Part shown: positions 31,937 to 39,689 of the stretch, piece by piece
Numbering within the stretch: the first letter of the stretch is position 1
How the letters are laid out: every line of letters starts with the position of its first letter
Assembly: GCA_946480015.1 (NCBI GenBank)
Contig: CAMLIL010000048.1
Span: forward strand, 1-41,483
Origin: an uncultured Oxalobacteraceae bacterium
GTDB taxonomy: Bacteria > Pseudomonadota > Gammaproteobacteria > Burkholderiales > Burkholderiaceae
Length of the DNA: 41,483 nt
Direction of reading: 5' to 3'
The notes under the pieces: model-generated
The model's input: only the letters and a program-made list of their open reading frames with translations
Databases searched by the model: none
Told to the model about the DNA's origin: nothing
Made by a program: the position numbers and the translations under genes

Positions 31937-34048
31937 TCACTCCACCGTAATGGCCAGATCGCGCCCGGCGCTGGCGCGATTGCCCGCATAATCGGCGGCC
32001 AGCACCCGGATCACATAATCGCCCGGCGCCAGGCCGGCCGGGTCCCAGCTGCCCGGCTCCGCACGGCCGTCGCGCACCAGATTGGTCGCCACGTACAGAA
32101 AGCGCGTGCTGGCATTGCCGTACACCGTGATGCCGCTCTTTTCCGCATACGCCACCTTGACGCTCTCCGGGTCCGGCGGCAGGCGATTGAATTCGATATT
32201 CACGCGCGGCTGCTCGAAGCCCGGCACCGGCGTGCCGTCGCTGCGCAGCACCTGGTATCCCAGCTTGTACAGGCCAAGCTTGCGCCGCTTCGCATTGCCA
32301 TCCATTTGGTCCCAGGCCTCCACCACCAGCGCCAGCGGCCCGCTGCCGGCCGGCACCAGCAGCCGTTTGCCGCGCCTGGCCGCCAGCTTGCGGCCCGCCG
32401 CATCGTTCAGCCATACGCCGTCGATGCGCGGTGCGATGCTGTCCACCAGACCGGGCAGCGGCAAAGCGATCGGATTCGATTCGCCGCCCGGCACGTGCTG
32501 GGTCAAGTGCACGTGAAACATCCGGTTCACCGTGCCCAGCGTGTCGCCCACCGCGAAGCGGGTGCCGCGCTTGAGCCGCACCCGTGCCGGCCTGCCCTGC
32601 GCATCGAGCAGAATGGAAAAGCGCGCCGGATCGAGCGGACGGTCACGCACATCGCGTCCGACCCGCATGTGCAGATACGTCATCTGATCCACGCTCATGC
32701 CCTCGCCCACATTGCCATAGGCCCAGTTGGGCAGCGGATTGCTGACCTTTTCAGCGGCCACCGCCAGCACGCGCGCACCCATTTCGCCCTGCACGTCCAG
32801 GCCATTGTGAAAGTGGTCGCGGCTCTCGCCGTCGTAACTGCCACGGCATTCGCCCACGATCCCCACCACTTCATGCCAGCCGTTCTGCGGCGCCAGCGGC
32901 CATGGAAAGCTGGCCGGGCGCGCGGGCGGCGCCGCGGCAACCGGCGAGGCCGCCTGTGCCAGCGGCTGCGGCGACAGGCGCATCACCGTGCGCCCGACCG
33001 AATCGGCCACATACAGGCCGCCGTCCGGCGCCAGCGCCAGCCCGGTCGGGCGCGCCAGCCGCGCCGTGCGCGCGTCGCCGATCTCGATATCGACACCCAC
33101 CCCGGTCAAGCCGCGCAGCTCGCCCCCCGGGGCCCACTGCCAGATGTGCCCGCGCGCCATGTCGCCCACATACAGATAGCCGTCGGCCGTCACCGCCAGC
33201 CCAACCGGCCGGCGCAGCGCTTCGCCGCCGGCCAGCGTCGTCACCACGCCATCGGCGCCCAACCGGCGGATCGCGCCATTGCCGCTGTCGGCCACCAGCA
33301 CGCCGCCGCGCGCGTCGACCGCGATCCCGGTCGGCGTATCGAACAGCGCCTGCGCCAGCGGCCCGTCCTGGTGTCCCGGTGCGCCGCCCGCAAGCGTGCT
33401 GACGGTGCCGTCCGGCGTGATGCGGCGAATCCGGTCGTTATAGGTATCGGCCACCAGCACATTGCCGGCCGTGTCCACCGCCACGCCGACCGGTCCGTTG
33501 AACCGGGCGGCCGCGCCCACGCCATCGCGCTCGCCGGCGCCCGCGCCGCCCGCGACCGTGCTCACCACGCCCTGCGGGCTGACCTTGCGGATCGCATTGT
33601 TGCCGGTATCGGCCACATACAGATTGCCGGCCGCGTCCAGCGCCAGCCCGGAAGGCGTATGAAACGACGCCGCCGCGCCGCTGCCGTCGGCATACCCTTC
33701 GGCGCCGCCGGCCAGCGTGCTCACCGTACCGTCCGGCGAGATCTTGCGGATGCGGTTATTGTCGCCGGCGTCGCTCACGTACAGGTTGCCGGCGCGGTCC
33801 AGCGCCACCCCGAACGGATCGGCAAAGCGCGCCGCGCTCCCATCCTGCATGCCGGTGCTGCCATCGCCGGCCACGATGGCGCGATGCACAGTCCAGCCCA
33901 GCACCGTGGGCGCTACCTTTTTCGGCAGCAGGGTGGCGATGCGGCGTCCGGGAGCGCTCCCGCTTTGGAGCATGGCGACGACGATGGCGGCCAGCCCGGC
34001 CAGCGCAAGCAGCGCCCACAGCAGGCGCTTTCGATGTGTGACGGACAA
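31937..34048 (-). CDS. NHL-repeat beta-propeller fused to an M23-like peptidase domain
   Basis: A 703-residue protein. One membrane segment near the N-terminus (LLWALLALAGLAAIVVAML) anchors it with the rest in the periplasm. Residues about 65-345 hold at least five NHL repeats (FGVALDRAGNLYVSDAGDNN, SGLALDAAGNLYVADTGNN). Residues about 375-530 resemble an M23 peptidase: H414-NGL-D418 and H512-V-H514 are the usual zinc ligands. The last 150 residues look like a beta-sandwich. The start is TTG at 34048 with GAGG six bases upstream; no ATG fits. It follows a PAAR gene and a small gene on the same strand. Peptidoglycan cleavage is plausible but the link to secretion is inference. Confidence 0.75.
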   Translation of the reverse strand: MSVTHRKRLLWALLALAGLAAIVVAMLQSGSAPGRRIATLLPKKVAPTVLGWTVHRAIVAGDGSTGMQDGSAARFADPFGVALDRAGNLYVSDAGDNNRIRKISPDGTVSTLAGGAEGYADGSGAAASFHTPSGLALDAAGNLYVADTGNNAIRKVSPQGVVSTVAGGAGAGERDGVGAAARFNGPVGVAVDTAGNVLVADTYNDRIRRITPDGTVSTLAGGAPGHQDGPLAQALFDTPTGIAVDARGGVLVADSGNGAIRRLGADGVVTTLAGGEALRRPVGLAVTADGYLYVGDMARGHIWQWAPGGELRGLTGVGVDIEIGDARTARLARPTGLALAPDGGLYVADSVGRTVMRLSPQPLAQAASPVAAAPPARPASFPWPLAPQNGWHEVVGIVGECRGSYDGESRDHFHNGLDVQGEMGARVLAVAAEKVSNPLPNWAYGNVGEGMSVDQMTYLHMRVGRDVRDRPLDPARFSILLDAQGRPARVRLKRGTRFAVGDTLGTVNRMFHVHLTQHVPGGESNPIALPLPGLVDSIAPRIDGVWLNDAAGRKLAARRGKRLLVPAGSGPLALVVEAWDQMDGNAKRRKLGLYKLGYQVLRSDGTPVPGFEQPRVNIEFNRLPPDPESVKVAYAEKSGITVYGNASTRFLYVATNLVRDGRAEPGSWDPAGLAPGDYVIRVLAADYAGNRASAGRDLAITVE

Positions 34049-34116
34049 GTGCTACCTCGCTTTACCGGATACAAAAGGGTAAAGCTTACCCGATCATCAT
34101 CGTACCGGCAGCGGAA

Positions 34117-34299
34117 TCAGGCGGTATTCTCCTGCGGCTGCGCCAGCGCGCCGTCGGTGGCCGCCTGCTGGGACTCGCGCTCGGGGATCGTCAGGCGCAC
34201 CCGCACTGGTTTGGCCGACGGTTCGGAAACGGCGTCGGTGCAAGACCGTGCCCGGTGCAGCAACACGGTTCCCGTTGGCGATATCAGCGAGGCAGTCAT
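34117..34299 (-). CDS. Small protein after the PAAR gene
   Basis: A 60-residue protein of unknown function, starting MTASLISPTGTVLLHRARSC and ending Gln/Asn-rich. AAGGAG lies four bases before its ATG, which is nine bases after the PAAR gene stop. The spacing suggests one operon and perhaps a chaperone or adaptor for the PAAR protein; the sequence itself does not show it. Confidence 0.55.
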   Translation of the reverse strand: MTASLISPTGTVLLHRARSCTDAVSEPSAKPVRVRLTIPERESQQAATDGALAQPQENTA

Positions 34300-34307
34300 G
34301 GCGCTCC

Positions 34308-34826
34308 TTACAGGTAGATGTCGACCGCTTCGGCATGCAGCGTGGCCGACAGCAGATGGGTCTGGCCGCACTCATCGGAGCGGCCGAATTCGAGCCGGCC
34401 GCTCTGGCGCACCACCGCGTACTCGCGATGTGCCAGCGGGCTTCCGGTACGCTCGTCGAGCAGCACGAAGCGCGCCCCGCGTGCGCCGCGCTGGCGCCGC
34501 GGCACCGTCTCGAGTGGATGCGACAGCGCCCGTCCGGTATCCTTCAGTACTTGGCTGCGCACGGTCTGGATGGCCAGCAGCCGCGGCGACGGACTGCAGC
34601 GGCAAGTGCACAAATCGTTTTCCAGCGCCACATGGCGCCCATTCCAGGTTTCCGGAATACGCGGTCCCACGCACAAAATCTTGCCGCGGCTGCCGCAGGC
34701 CGGGCAATCGACCGCATCTCCCTCCAGCGCAATTGGCATCCCGTCGATGCTGCCGCCGGCGCTGGCGGCAATTACCTTGCCGCCCGCCGTCGTGCCGGCA
34801 CCCAGCGTGATGGTAAATCGTCTCAT
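34308..34826 (-). CDS. PAAR-domain protein (type VI secretion spike tip type)
   Basis: A 172-residue protein. Residues 1-90 are PAAR-like: MRRFTITLGAGTTAGGKV, then GMPIALEGDAVDCPACGSRG with the zinc-binding His/Cys positions of the tip, and HVALENDLCTC. The C-terminal 80 residues (FVLLDERTGSPLAHREYAVV) resemble a short extension found in PAAR proteins that carry or recruit effectors. GGAAAG lies before the ATG at 34826. No other type VI gene is in the window, so it would be an orphan tip protein. Confidence 0.8.
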   Translation of the reverse strand: MRRFTITLGAGTTAGGKVIAASAGGSIDGMPIALEGDAVDCPACGSRGKILCVGPRIPETWNGRHVALENDLCTCRCSPSPRLLAIQTVRSQVLKDTGRALSHPLETVPRRQRGARGARFVLLDERTGSPLAHREYAVVRQSGRLEFGRSDECGQTHLLSATLHAEAVDIYL

Positions 34827-35159
34827 TAGCAATCTTTCCAGATATTGTTGTTAGCTACGCGGTAAGTCGCGATGAATAAGTGTTCAGTTAGTAAGATTAC
34901 GGACTGACACCAAGCGTCGGGTTGATCTTGCTCAAAAATTGAAGTACTAGCTATTGGCTTATCTCCAAGCAACTTTTGCCGTTCCGTATAGGGGATGGCG
35001 CAACAGGCGAAGCGATAACACGCGCCAAATGTTGCCGGGCGGCAGTGCGGCTGCTATATTGAGTCCGAACCAGCATTTCCCCCGCGCCGCCCAATCCCCG
35101 CAGCGCCAACCGATGTGCCCTCCAGCATAGCGTTGGACCTAACCTGCGACCTGACCACC
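34827..35159 (+). promoter_or_regulatory. Intergenic region with a sigma-70-like promoter for the DUF4347 gene
   Basis: 333 bases between divergent genes, AT-richer than its surroundings, with no supported gene. TTGCCG (35032-35037) and TATATT (35055-35060) are separated by 17 bases and would start transcription near 35067, ahead of the DUF4347 gene. Confidence 0.5.
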
Positions 35160-35861
35160 ATGACCACCCCTCACCTGGCCATAGCGCCGTGCGCTGGCAC
35201 GCCCGCCCAAACTGACCCCAGCGTCGTCGGGCGCGGTGCCGAAATGCTCGTCGCCGACGGCGCCAGCGCCGACATCGCCGAACTGATCGGCAACGCCCCC
35301 GTGGCCAGTGTGCTGGTCGCGCCCAGCGCCGACGCCCTGGCCTGCATCACCGACGCCATCGCGGGACGCCACTGGGACGTGCTGCACATCGTCGCGCACG
35401 GGCGCGCCGGCGCTGTCGCGCTGGGCGGCCAATGGATCGACGCGCGCACCCTGGCCGCCGCCAGCGGCCTGCTGATCCAGTGGCGCGTGAGCACCATTGC
35501 GCTGTGGAGCTGCCACGCCGGCCGCGACGCCACGCTGGCCGAACTGCTTGGCGCCCTGACCGGCGCCCAGGTGCTCATCAGCGCCGGTCCGCTCGGCATG
35601 CTCGACAGCGGCCCGGCCTGGCAACTGCACGATGTACGCGGCGGCGCCCTGCCGGCGCACTTTGCCGCCCCCTTCGATGCGCACGCGATGCGCAGCTGGC
35701 CGCACCGCCTCGCCGTGGCGGAGGACAGGTCGGCGTGCCGCTCAGCGTTTCCATCGATAAAAAAACAACATCTCAGTCCAGCTCGCCCTGATCGCGAACA
35801 AGGATGGCGCACGGTACCGGCGCTAGTGCAAACCCTGGCCCGCACGTTCCAGCATAGTTGA
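35160..35861 (+). CDS. Stand-alone DUF4347-domain protein with a frameshifted-looking tail
   Basis: A 233-residue protein. Residues about 35-180 match the DUF4347 fold, often found at the N-terminus of giant adhesins: DVLHIVAHGRAGAVALGGQW and TIALWSCHAGRDATLAELL, with a His/Cys pair reminiscent of caspase-like folds. After HRLAVAED (near 35725) the frame gives unconvincing sequence. Other frames give GQVGVPLSVSIDK and, after the A7 run at 35759-35765, ISVQLALIANKDGARYR, which look like real protein. The gene may be a decayed remnant of a longer one. No signal peptide is seen. ATG 35160 is chosen; no clear ribosome-binding site. Confidence 0.6.
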   Translation: MTTPHLAIAPCAGTPAQTDPSVVGRGAEMLVADGASADIAELIGNAPVASVLVAPSADALACITDAIAGRHWDVLHIVAHGRAGAVALGGQWIDARTLAAASGLLIQWRVSTIALWSCHAGRDATLAELLGALTGAQVLISAGPLGMLDSGPAWQLHDVRGGALPAHFAAPFDAHAMRSWPHRLAVAEDRSACRSAFPSIKKQHLSPARPDREQGWRTVPALVQTLARTFQHS

Positions 35862-35986
35862 GCTGCGAGCTTCATTGACGCGATGGAACGGCAAAACCAG
35901 ACCCAGGCGGCAGCGCCACGGTTGCTGACCCGAACGCCGTCTTTGGCACGCACTTCCTGTAACCGAGCGCAATCTTGAGGTGCAAC

Positions 35987-36601
35987 ATGAACACATCGAT
36001 TCGAGCATCACGCCTGCTGGCCGCGGCACTCCTGTGCCTTCCGCTGGCCGTGTCCGCTGGGGAAAGCCGCTACTGGAGCGCGCAGGCCGGGCTGAACAAC
36101 CTGTCGCGCTGGCCCGCCTCCGACGCCGAACTGGGATTGAAACGCGGACCGCAATTCGGCATCGCCTGGGGGAAACAGCACAAGCGCGCCCGCTACGAGC
36201 TCGAATACCAGCACGGCCGCATCAACGTCGAACACGCCAGCGTGGGCGGCATCGGCGGCGCCGTCGACAGCAAGGGCAGCTACAACGTTTTGACTGCCAA
36301 CGCCCTGCGCCAGCTGCCGCTCAACCATGCCTGGTCGCTGTACGGCGGCGTCGGCGTGGGCGTGGGGCGCACCAAGCTGCCGCACATCGGCCTGCCGTCC
36401 GCCTGCACCTGCATGGCCGCGGCAGGCAAGTCCGGTTTCGCATGGCAAGCCAAGGCCGGCACCGAACTGCGCGTGAGCAACAGCGGCCAGGCCTTCCTGC
36501 AACTGGGCTGGCTCAGCGTGCCGGGACCGGAAGCGAGCTCGATCGACTACCCGCGCCGCGGCTTTGCCGTCGTCGGACTGGGCTTCCGCAGCCACTACTA
36601 A
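35987..36601 (+). CDS. Outer-membrane beta-barrel protein
   Basis: A 204-residue exported protein. The signal peptide ends near residue 20 (LPLAVSAGES). The mature part alternates polar and hydrophobic residues (RYWSAQAGLNNLSRW, RYELEYQHGRINVEHASVG, WSLYGGVGVGVGRTKL) and ends FAVVGLGFRSHY with a terminal aromatic, typical of small OmpA/OmpW-like 8-stranded barrels. SACTCMAAAG in a loop contains two Cys. GAGG six bases before the ATG at 35987. Specific function unknown. Confidence 0.75.
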   Translation: MNTSIRASRLLAAALLCLPLAVSAGESRYWSAQAGLNNLSRWPASDAELGLKRGPQFGIAWGKQHKRARYELEYQHGRINVEHASVGGIGGAVDSKGSYNVLTANALRQLPLNHAWSLYGGVGVGVGRTKLPHIGLPSACTCMAAAGKSGFAWQAKAGTELRVSNSGQAFLQLGWLSVPGPEASSIDYPRRGFAVVGLGFRSHY

Positions 36602-36608
36602 GTCCACC

Positions 36609-36642
36609 TGCGCCGGGAGCGCAAAGACCGGCTCCCGGCGCA
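36609..36642 (+). terminator. Strong hairpin after the barrel gene
   Basis: Perfect 12-bp stem TGCGCCGGGAGC (36609-36620) / GCTCCCGGCGCA (36631-36642), 10-base loop, eight bases after the stop. No T-run follows, so it is either a Rho-assisted or weak terminator or a 3' stabiliser. Confidence 0.55.
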
Positions 36643-36750
36643 CTGCCGTGCGAATCTGAATAAAGTTTCTTCGGAATATCGAATCTTGCGACGATGCGGC
36701 GTTTTCGTCGGTACAATTCACTGTCACCTACCACGACGACGGTCGCGCCC

Positions 36751-36972
36751 ATGAACACGGAACCAGAACCGCTCGCACCGATGGCCCGGCGCGCCAACAA
36801 GCAAATGGCGCGGGTAATCGACATCGGACTGAGTTACAAGGCCATGCTCGGCTACCCGCGCGCCCAAGCCTATTTGTGCGACCACGGTGTGCCGGACGAG
36901 ATCATCAAGCGGGTACTGTCCGATGCTGGCGAATTTCGCGGCATCGATAGCGACACCGAAGACGACGCCTGA
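36751..36972 (+). CDS. Small hypothetical protein
   Basis: A 73-residue protein of unknown family. It begins MNTEPEPLAPMARRANKQMA and has a helical centre (VIDIGLSYKAMLGYPRAQAY) with an acidic tail. YLCDHGVPDEIIKRVLSD looks like a small domain seen in other short Burkholderiales proteins, but no function is known to me. It is convergent with the ECF sigma gene, four bases from its stop. An upstream in-frame start at 36694 is less likely. Confidence 0.6.
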   Translation: MNTEPEPLAPMARRANKQMARVIDIGLSYKAMLGYPRAQAYLCDHGVPDEIIKRVLSDAGEFRGIDSDTEDDA

Positions 36973-36976
36973 GCTT

Positions 36977-37675
36977 TCACAGGCGTGCCAGCACCGCCCC
37001 GACAATGCGGTCGCAGCGCGCGCCGTCGAACGCGAACGCCTGGTCCAGCGCATGATCGAGGTCGCGCGCCAGCAAGGGGCGCAGCAGCGCGCGGGCGCGG
37101 AAAAAACGGGTCCGCACCGTCGCTTCAGGTATCCCCAGGGCAACCGCACACTCGTCGACCGACAACTCCTCCACCGCGCGCAGCACGAACACCACCCGCA
37201 GATTGGACGGCAGGCGGTCGATGCGCGCCTCGATCATGCTGCGCGTCTGTGCCCGCACCGCCGCGCTCTCGGGCTGATCGCCAGCGGCGTCGGCTGCCGC
37301 GCCGTGCCCGGCATCGTCCATGCTGTCCTCCCCCGTGCCGTCCGGCGCGAACTCAATGATGTTGGCCCGGCGGGTGCTGCGGCGCAGGCGCGCCACCGCC
37401 TCGTTGACAGCGATCCGCATCAGCCAGGTCGCCATGCTGGCCTCGCCGCGGAACTGGCCGAAGCGCCGGTACGCCAGCAGGTAAGCGTCCTGCACGGCAT
37501 CCTCCGCGTCGGCGTCGTTCTTGAGGATAGCGCGCGCGGCGCGAAACAGCGCCTGGTTATGGCGGCGCATCAGAAACTCGAACGCCGCCGGGTCGCCGCC
37601 GGCGCAGCGCGCCGCCAGGTCCAGGTCCGGCATGTGCTCAAACGCGCCCTTGCGCATGCTTGCCGTATTCATCAT
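36977..37675 (-). CDS. ECF-type RNA polymerase sigma factor
   Basis: A 232-residue sigma-70-family factor. Region 2 spans about residues 20-90 (EFLMRRHNQALFRAARAIL, DAEDAVQDAYLLAYRRFGQF, MATWLMRIAVNEA); a linker of about 50 residues follows; region 4 is at about 140-195 (LPSNLRVVFVLRAVEELSV, LGIPEATVRTRFFRARALL). Such factors direct transcription under envelope or oxidative stress. The ATG overlaps the cupredoxin stop (ATGA). No anti-sigma gene follows in the operon, which is unusual for ECF factors. Confidence 0.9.
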   Translation of the reverse strand: MMNTASMRKGAFEHMPDLDLAARCAGGDPAAFEFLMRRHNQALFRAARAILKNDADAEDAVQDAYLLAYRRFGQFRGEASMATWLMRIAVNEAVARLRRSTRRANIIEFAPDGTGEDSMDDAGHGAAADAAGDQPESAAVRAQTRSMIEARIDRLPSNLRVVFVLRAVEELSVDECAVALGIPEATVRTRFFRARALLRPLLARDLDHALDQAFAFDGARCDRIVGAVLARL

Positions 37676-37989
37676 CGAACGATCAGCTCCCCCTGCATGG
37701 TCGGATGCAGCTCGCAATGATACGCATAGCTGGCGCGGCGCGCCGCCTTCCACGTCCAGCGGCCGCCAGCAGGGATCGGGCCGGAGCGCAGGCCGCTGGC
37801 CGCGACATCATGGGCGAACGGGTCGGCGTTGACCCACACGACCGTGTCGCCCGCCTTCACCTCAAGCCGCGCGGGCGAAAACCGCATCGCTTCGATCACC
37901 ACCTTGTGGATGGCAGGCGCCGCCATGGCCGGCGCGAGCGCCGCCGCCAGCAGCAGTCCAATCAGCCAGTGCTTCACAGTATTGTTCAC
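37672..37989 (-). CDS. Periplasmic cupredoxin (plastocyanin/azurin-like)
   Basis: A 105-residue exported blue-copper protein. The signal peptide ends near residue 23 (APAMAAPA). The type-1 copper site is visible: His in DPFAHDV and C-x-x-x-H-x-x-M in HCELHPTM. It would carry single electrons in the periplasm or bind copper. The start is GTG at 37989, overlapping the DUF4142 stop (GTGA); another GTG at 37977 is possible. Its own stop overlaps the sigma factor start, so all three genes are coupled. Confidence 0.88.
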   Translation of the reverse strand: MNNTVKHWLIGLLLAAALAPAMAAPAIHKVVIEAMRFSPARLEVKAGDTVVWVNADPFAHDVAASGLRSGPIPAGGRWTWKAARRASYAYHCELHPTMQGELIVR

Positions 37990-38510
37990 TTGAGCGACAT
38001 CTGGATGTGACGGGCATGTTCGAGGTGAGCAACGAAAGCCGGACGCACCTTGACCAGTGTTTCCTTCAGTTCCGCGTTGCTGGCATGCGGGATCAAGGTC
38101 TTGTCGAGCGCGTCGATGACGTTCTCGTGGTAGGTCACTTCGTGATCGACATAGGCCTTGTCGAACTGCGCGCCTTTCAACTTGCTCAATGACGCGATAT
38201 TGTCGGCGCCGCCCGCTTTCAGGCTCTTGCTGGTATCGCTCTCCTGCGGCACGACCTTGAGTTTCTTGACCAGCGCGAGCGCCTTTTGATTAACGCCGGT
38301 ATGGTCGGCCACCATCAGCGCGGCGAATTTCTTGACCTCCGGGTTGGACGCCATTTTGCCGGCCAGCTTGCCGGCATCGATGTCGACGCTGTTGGCTGCC
38401 ACGACGATCGCGGCGATCTGGGCGTCGTTGGGCGTGGCCGGGGTATCGGCGGCGGCGCAGGCTGCGCTCACGGCGGCCGCGGCGATGAACGTGACGAATT
38501 TGCTTTTCAT
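37986..38510 (-). CDS. DUF4142 exported four-helix protein
   Basis: A 174-residue periplasmic protein. The signal peptide ends near residue 20 (SAACAAAD). The rest is a helical bundle with the ferritin-like pattern of DUF4142: FAALMVADHTGVNQKALALV and VDHEVTYHENVIDAL have repeated His and Glu residues at helix faces. The family is common in Proteobacteria and often stress-induced, with unknown activity. GGAG before ATG supports the start at 38510. First gene of the coupled DUF4142-cupredoxin-sigma operon. Confidence 0.85.
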   Translation of the reverse strand: MKSKFVTFIAAAAVSAACAAADTPATPNDAQIAAIVVAANSVDIDAGKLAGKMASNPEVKKFAALMVADHTGVNQKALALVKKLKVVPQESDTSKSLKAGGADNIASLSKLKGAQFDKAYVDHEVTYHENVIDALDKTLIPHASNAELKETLVKVRPAFVAHLEHARHIQMSLK

Positions 38511-38595
38511 ACTGACTCCTGATGGGTTCGATGGTTGGTGCACAGCCGGATCCGGCCTTGCTGAACCATTAGATGCCGCCAGTTGTCGGAACGTT

Positions 38596-39192
38596 TCAGT
38601 TATTTTTCGGCGCGCTTAAGAGGCTTGGCAGCCGTTGTCCTGCTCGCCGGAAGGCGGCGTCCGTACTATCGCCCGCTTTCACGCGCGCGACGTAAATCAA
38701 GAAGAGCTTCCTGGGCTGCTGCTCACCCGGCTTGATCGAGGCCGCTTGCATATAGTGCGCCACAAAGTAATCGGGGCCGAAGTTCGATGCGGCGTATTCG
38801 AACGCCGAGACCTGGATCAGCCAGTACACGGTGGCCGCCACCAGCAGCACCGGCGGCAGCTTGCCGTGCTGGCGGTCGAGCAGGCGCGGGTTTTGCCGGA
38901 TTCGGGCGCGGATCTTGTGGTCCGCCAGTAGCAGCGCGGCCAGGAACAGCAACGGCGCGACGACGCACCAGCGCAGGAAGCGGCGCACGAGGGCCGGGTC
39001 CGAGGCCATGATGCCGTTCACGCCGAAGTCGAGGTAATCGGCGATCTGCCCGATGTCCGGTTTGCCAACGTAACGGTAGATCCAGTAGCTCAAGCTGAAC
39101 ACCAACATCGCCGGCAGATACACGCCGGCGCCCAGGAGTTGGCGTGGCCATGGGATGCGGGGGCTTGGCAGCGCGGCGGACGAAGCTGGCAT
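38596..39192 (-). pseudogene. Truncated membrane gene, N-terminal part of an OpgB/LtaS-type phosphoglycerol transferase
   Basis: 198 codons with three or four membrane segments (VYLPAMLVFSLSYWIYRY, FLRWCVVAPLLFLAALLLA, VLLVAATVYWLIQVSAF). The order of membrane part, DYFVAHYMQAASIKP and KLFLIYV (about 163-168) matches the start of LTA synthase/OpgB family proteins, where LIYVESLE leads into the sulfatase-fold catalytic domain. Here the sequence becomes unrelated right after LIYV and stops 30 residues later, so the catalytic domain is missing. It might still make a membrane protein. Confidence 0.55.
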
Positions 39193-39354
39193 GGTGTCTT
39201 CTGTCGTTAGGAAAGGGGCATGGGTATTTTCAGTCGACCGAACGTTAAGCGGTGTTTCAGAAGGTAAAAGCGTGTTAAGGGTTTGTAAGCAAGTGGGTCG
39301 GTTGGAGACATCGTGTTACGTGACGGGGGTTGACCGGTTAAGGCTGGCAAAAAT

Positions 39355-39383
39355 TTGGAGCTCGACTGAATGTTTGCTATAAT
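39355..39383 (+). promoter_or_regulatory. Promoter of the tRNA-Ser gene
   Basis: TTGGAG (39355-39360) with a 17-base spacer and a perfect TATAAT (39378-39383), preceded by TGC, giving an extended -10. Transcription would start near 39390, 45 bases before the tRNA, with a GC-rich discriminator. Confidence 0.7.
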
Positions 39384-39434
39384 CTGCGGTCTTCGCGAAA
39401 GCGGGGCCCGGTCGCGTAGTTGGCGGCGGATGCA

Positions 39435-39525
39435 GGAGAGATGGATGAGTGGTTGAAGTCGCACGCCTGGAAAGCGTGTATAGGTTCATAGCCTATCGGG
39501 GGTTCGAATCCCCCTCTCTCCGCCA
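39435..39525 (+). tRNA. tRNA-Ser (anticodon GGA)
   Basis: 91 bases including encoded CCA. The acceptor stem GGAGAGA pairs with TCTCTCC. The anticodon stem CACGC/GCGTG closes the loop CTGGAAA, giving anticodon GGA (39469-39471). A long variable arm (TATAGGTTCATAGCCTATC) is typical of serine tRNAs, and GGTTCGAATCC is the T arm. It is the likely insertion site of the element whose integrase follows. Confidence 0.97.
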
Positions 39526-39561
39526 GGAACAAGTAGTAAGACATCCAAAGATGTCCAGAAG

Positions 39562-39595
39562 CCCGCGATACTCCCAGTGAGTTCGCGGGTTTTTT
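39562..39595 (+). terminator. Rho-independent terminator after tRNA-Ser
   Basis: 7-bp stem CCCGCGA (39562-39568) / TCGCGGG (39583-39589) and six Ts (39590-39595). A smaller hairpin GACATC/GATGTC (39540-39555) precedes it. It ends the tRNA transcript before the integrase gene. Confidence 0.85.
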
Positions 39596-39641
39596 GTTTC
39601 AGGAGCGCTTTTGGCGTCCATTGAAATCCAACAACTTTGTC

Positions 39642-39687
39642 GGTATGGTTGACGGTATCTACAAATACCGCCAAAACGGATACCGTC
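39642..39687 (+). promoter_or_regulatory. Cluster of GGTAT/ATACC half-sites before the integrase start
   Basis: Four pentamers: GGTAT at 39642 and 39654, ATACC at 39665 and 39680. GACGGTATC (39651-39659) and GATACCGTC (39679-39687) form a perfect 9-bp inverted repeat, ending two bases before the ATG. They may be integrase or excisionase binding sites or an autoregulatory operator. Confidence 0.5.
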
Positions 39688-39689
39688 AC

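Noticed and set aside
32306..34810. 834-codon forward open frame.
   Set aside because: It mirrors the NHL/M23, small and PAAR genes; its Arg/His/Pro-rich composition is typical of antisense frames.
38511..38595. Possible ECF-type promoter before the DUF4142 gene (AACGTT with TCTAAT 16 bases later on the reverse strand).
   Set aside because: The match to known ECF consensus is poor and no second site is available for comparison.
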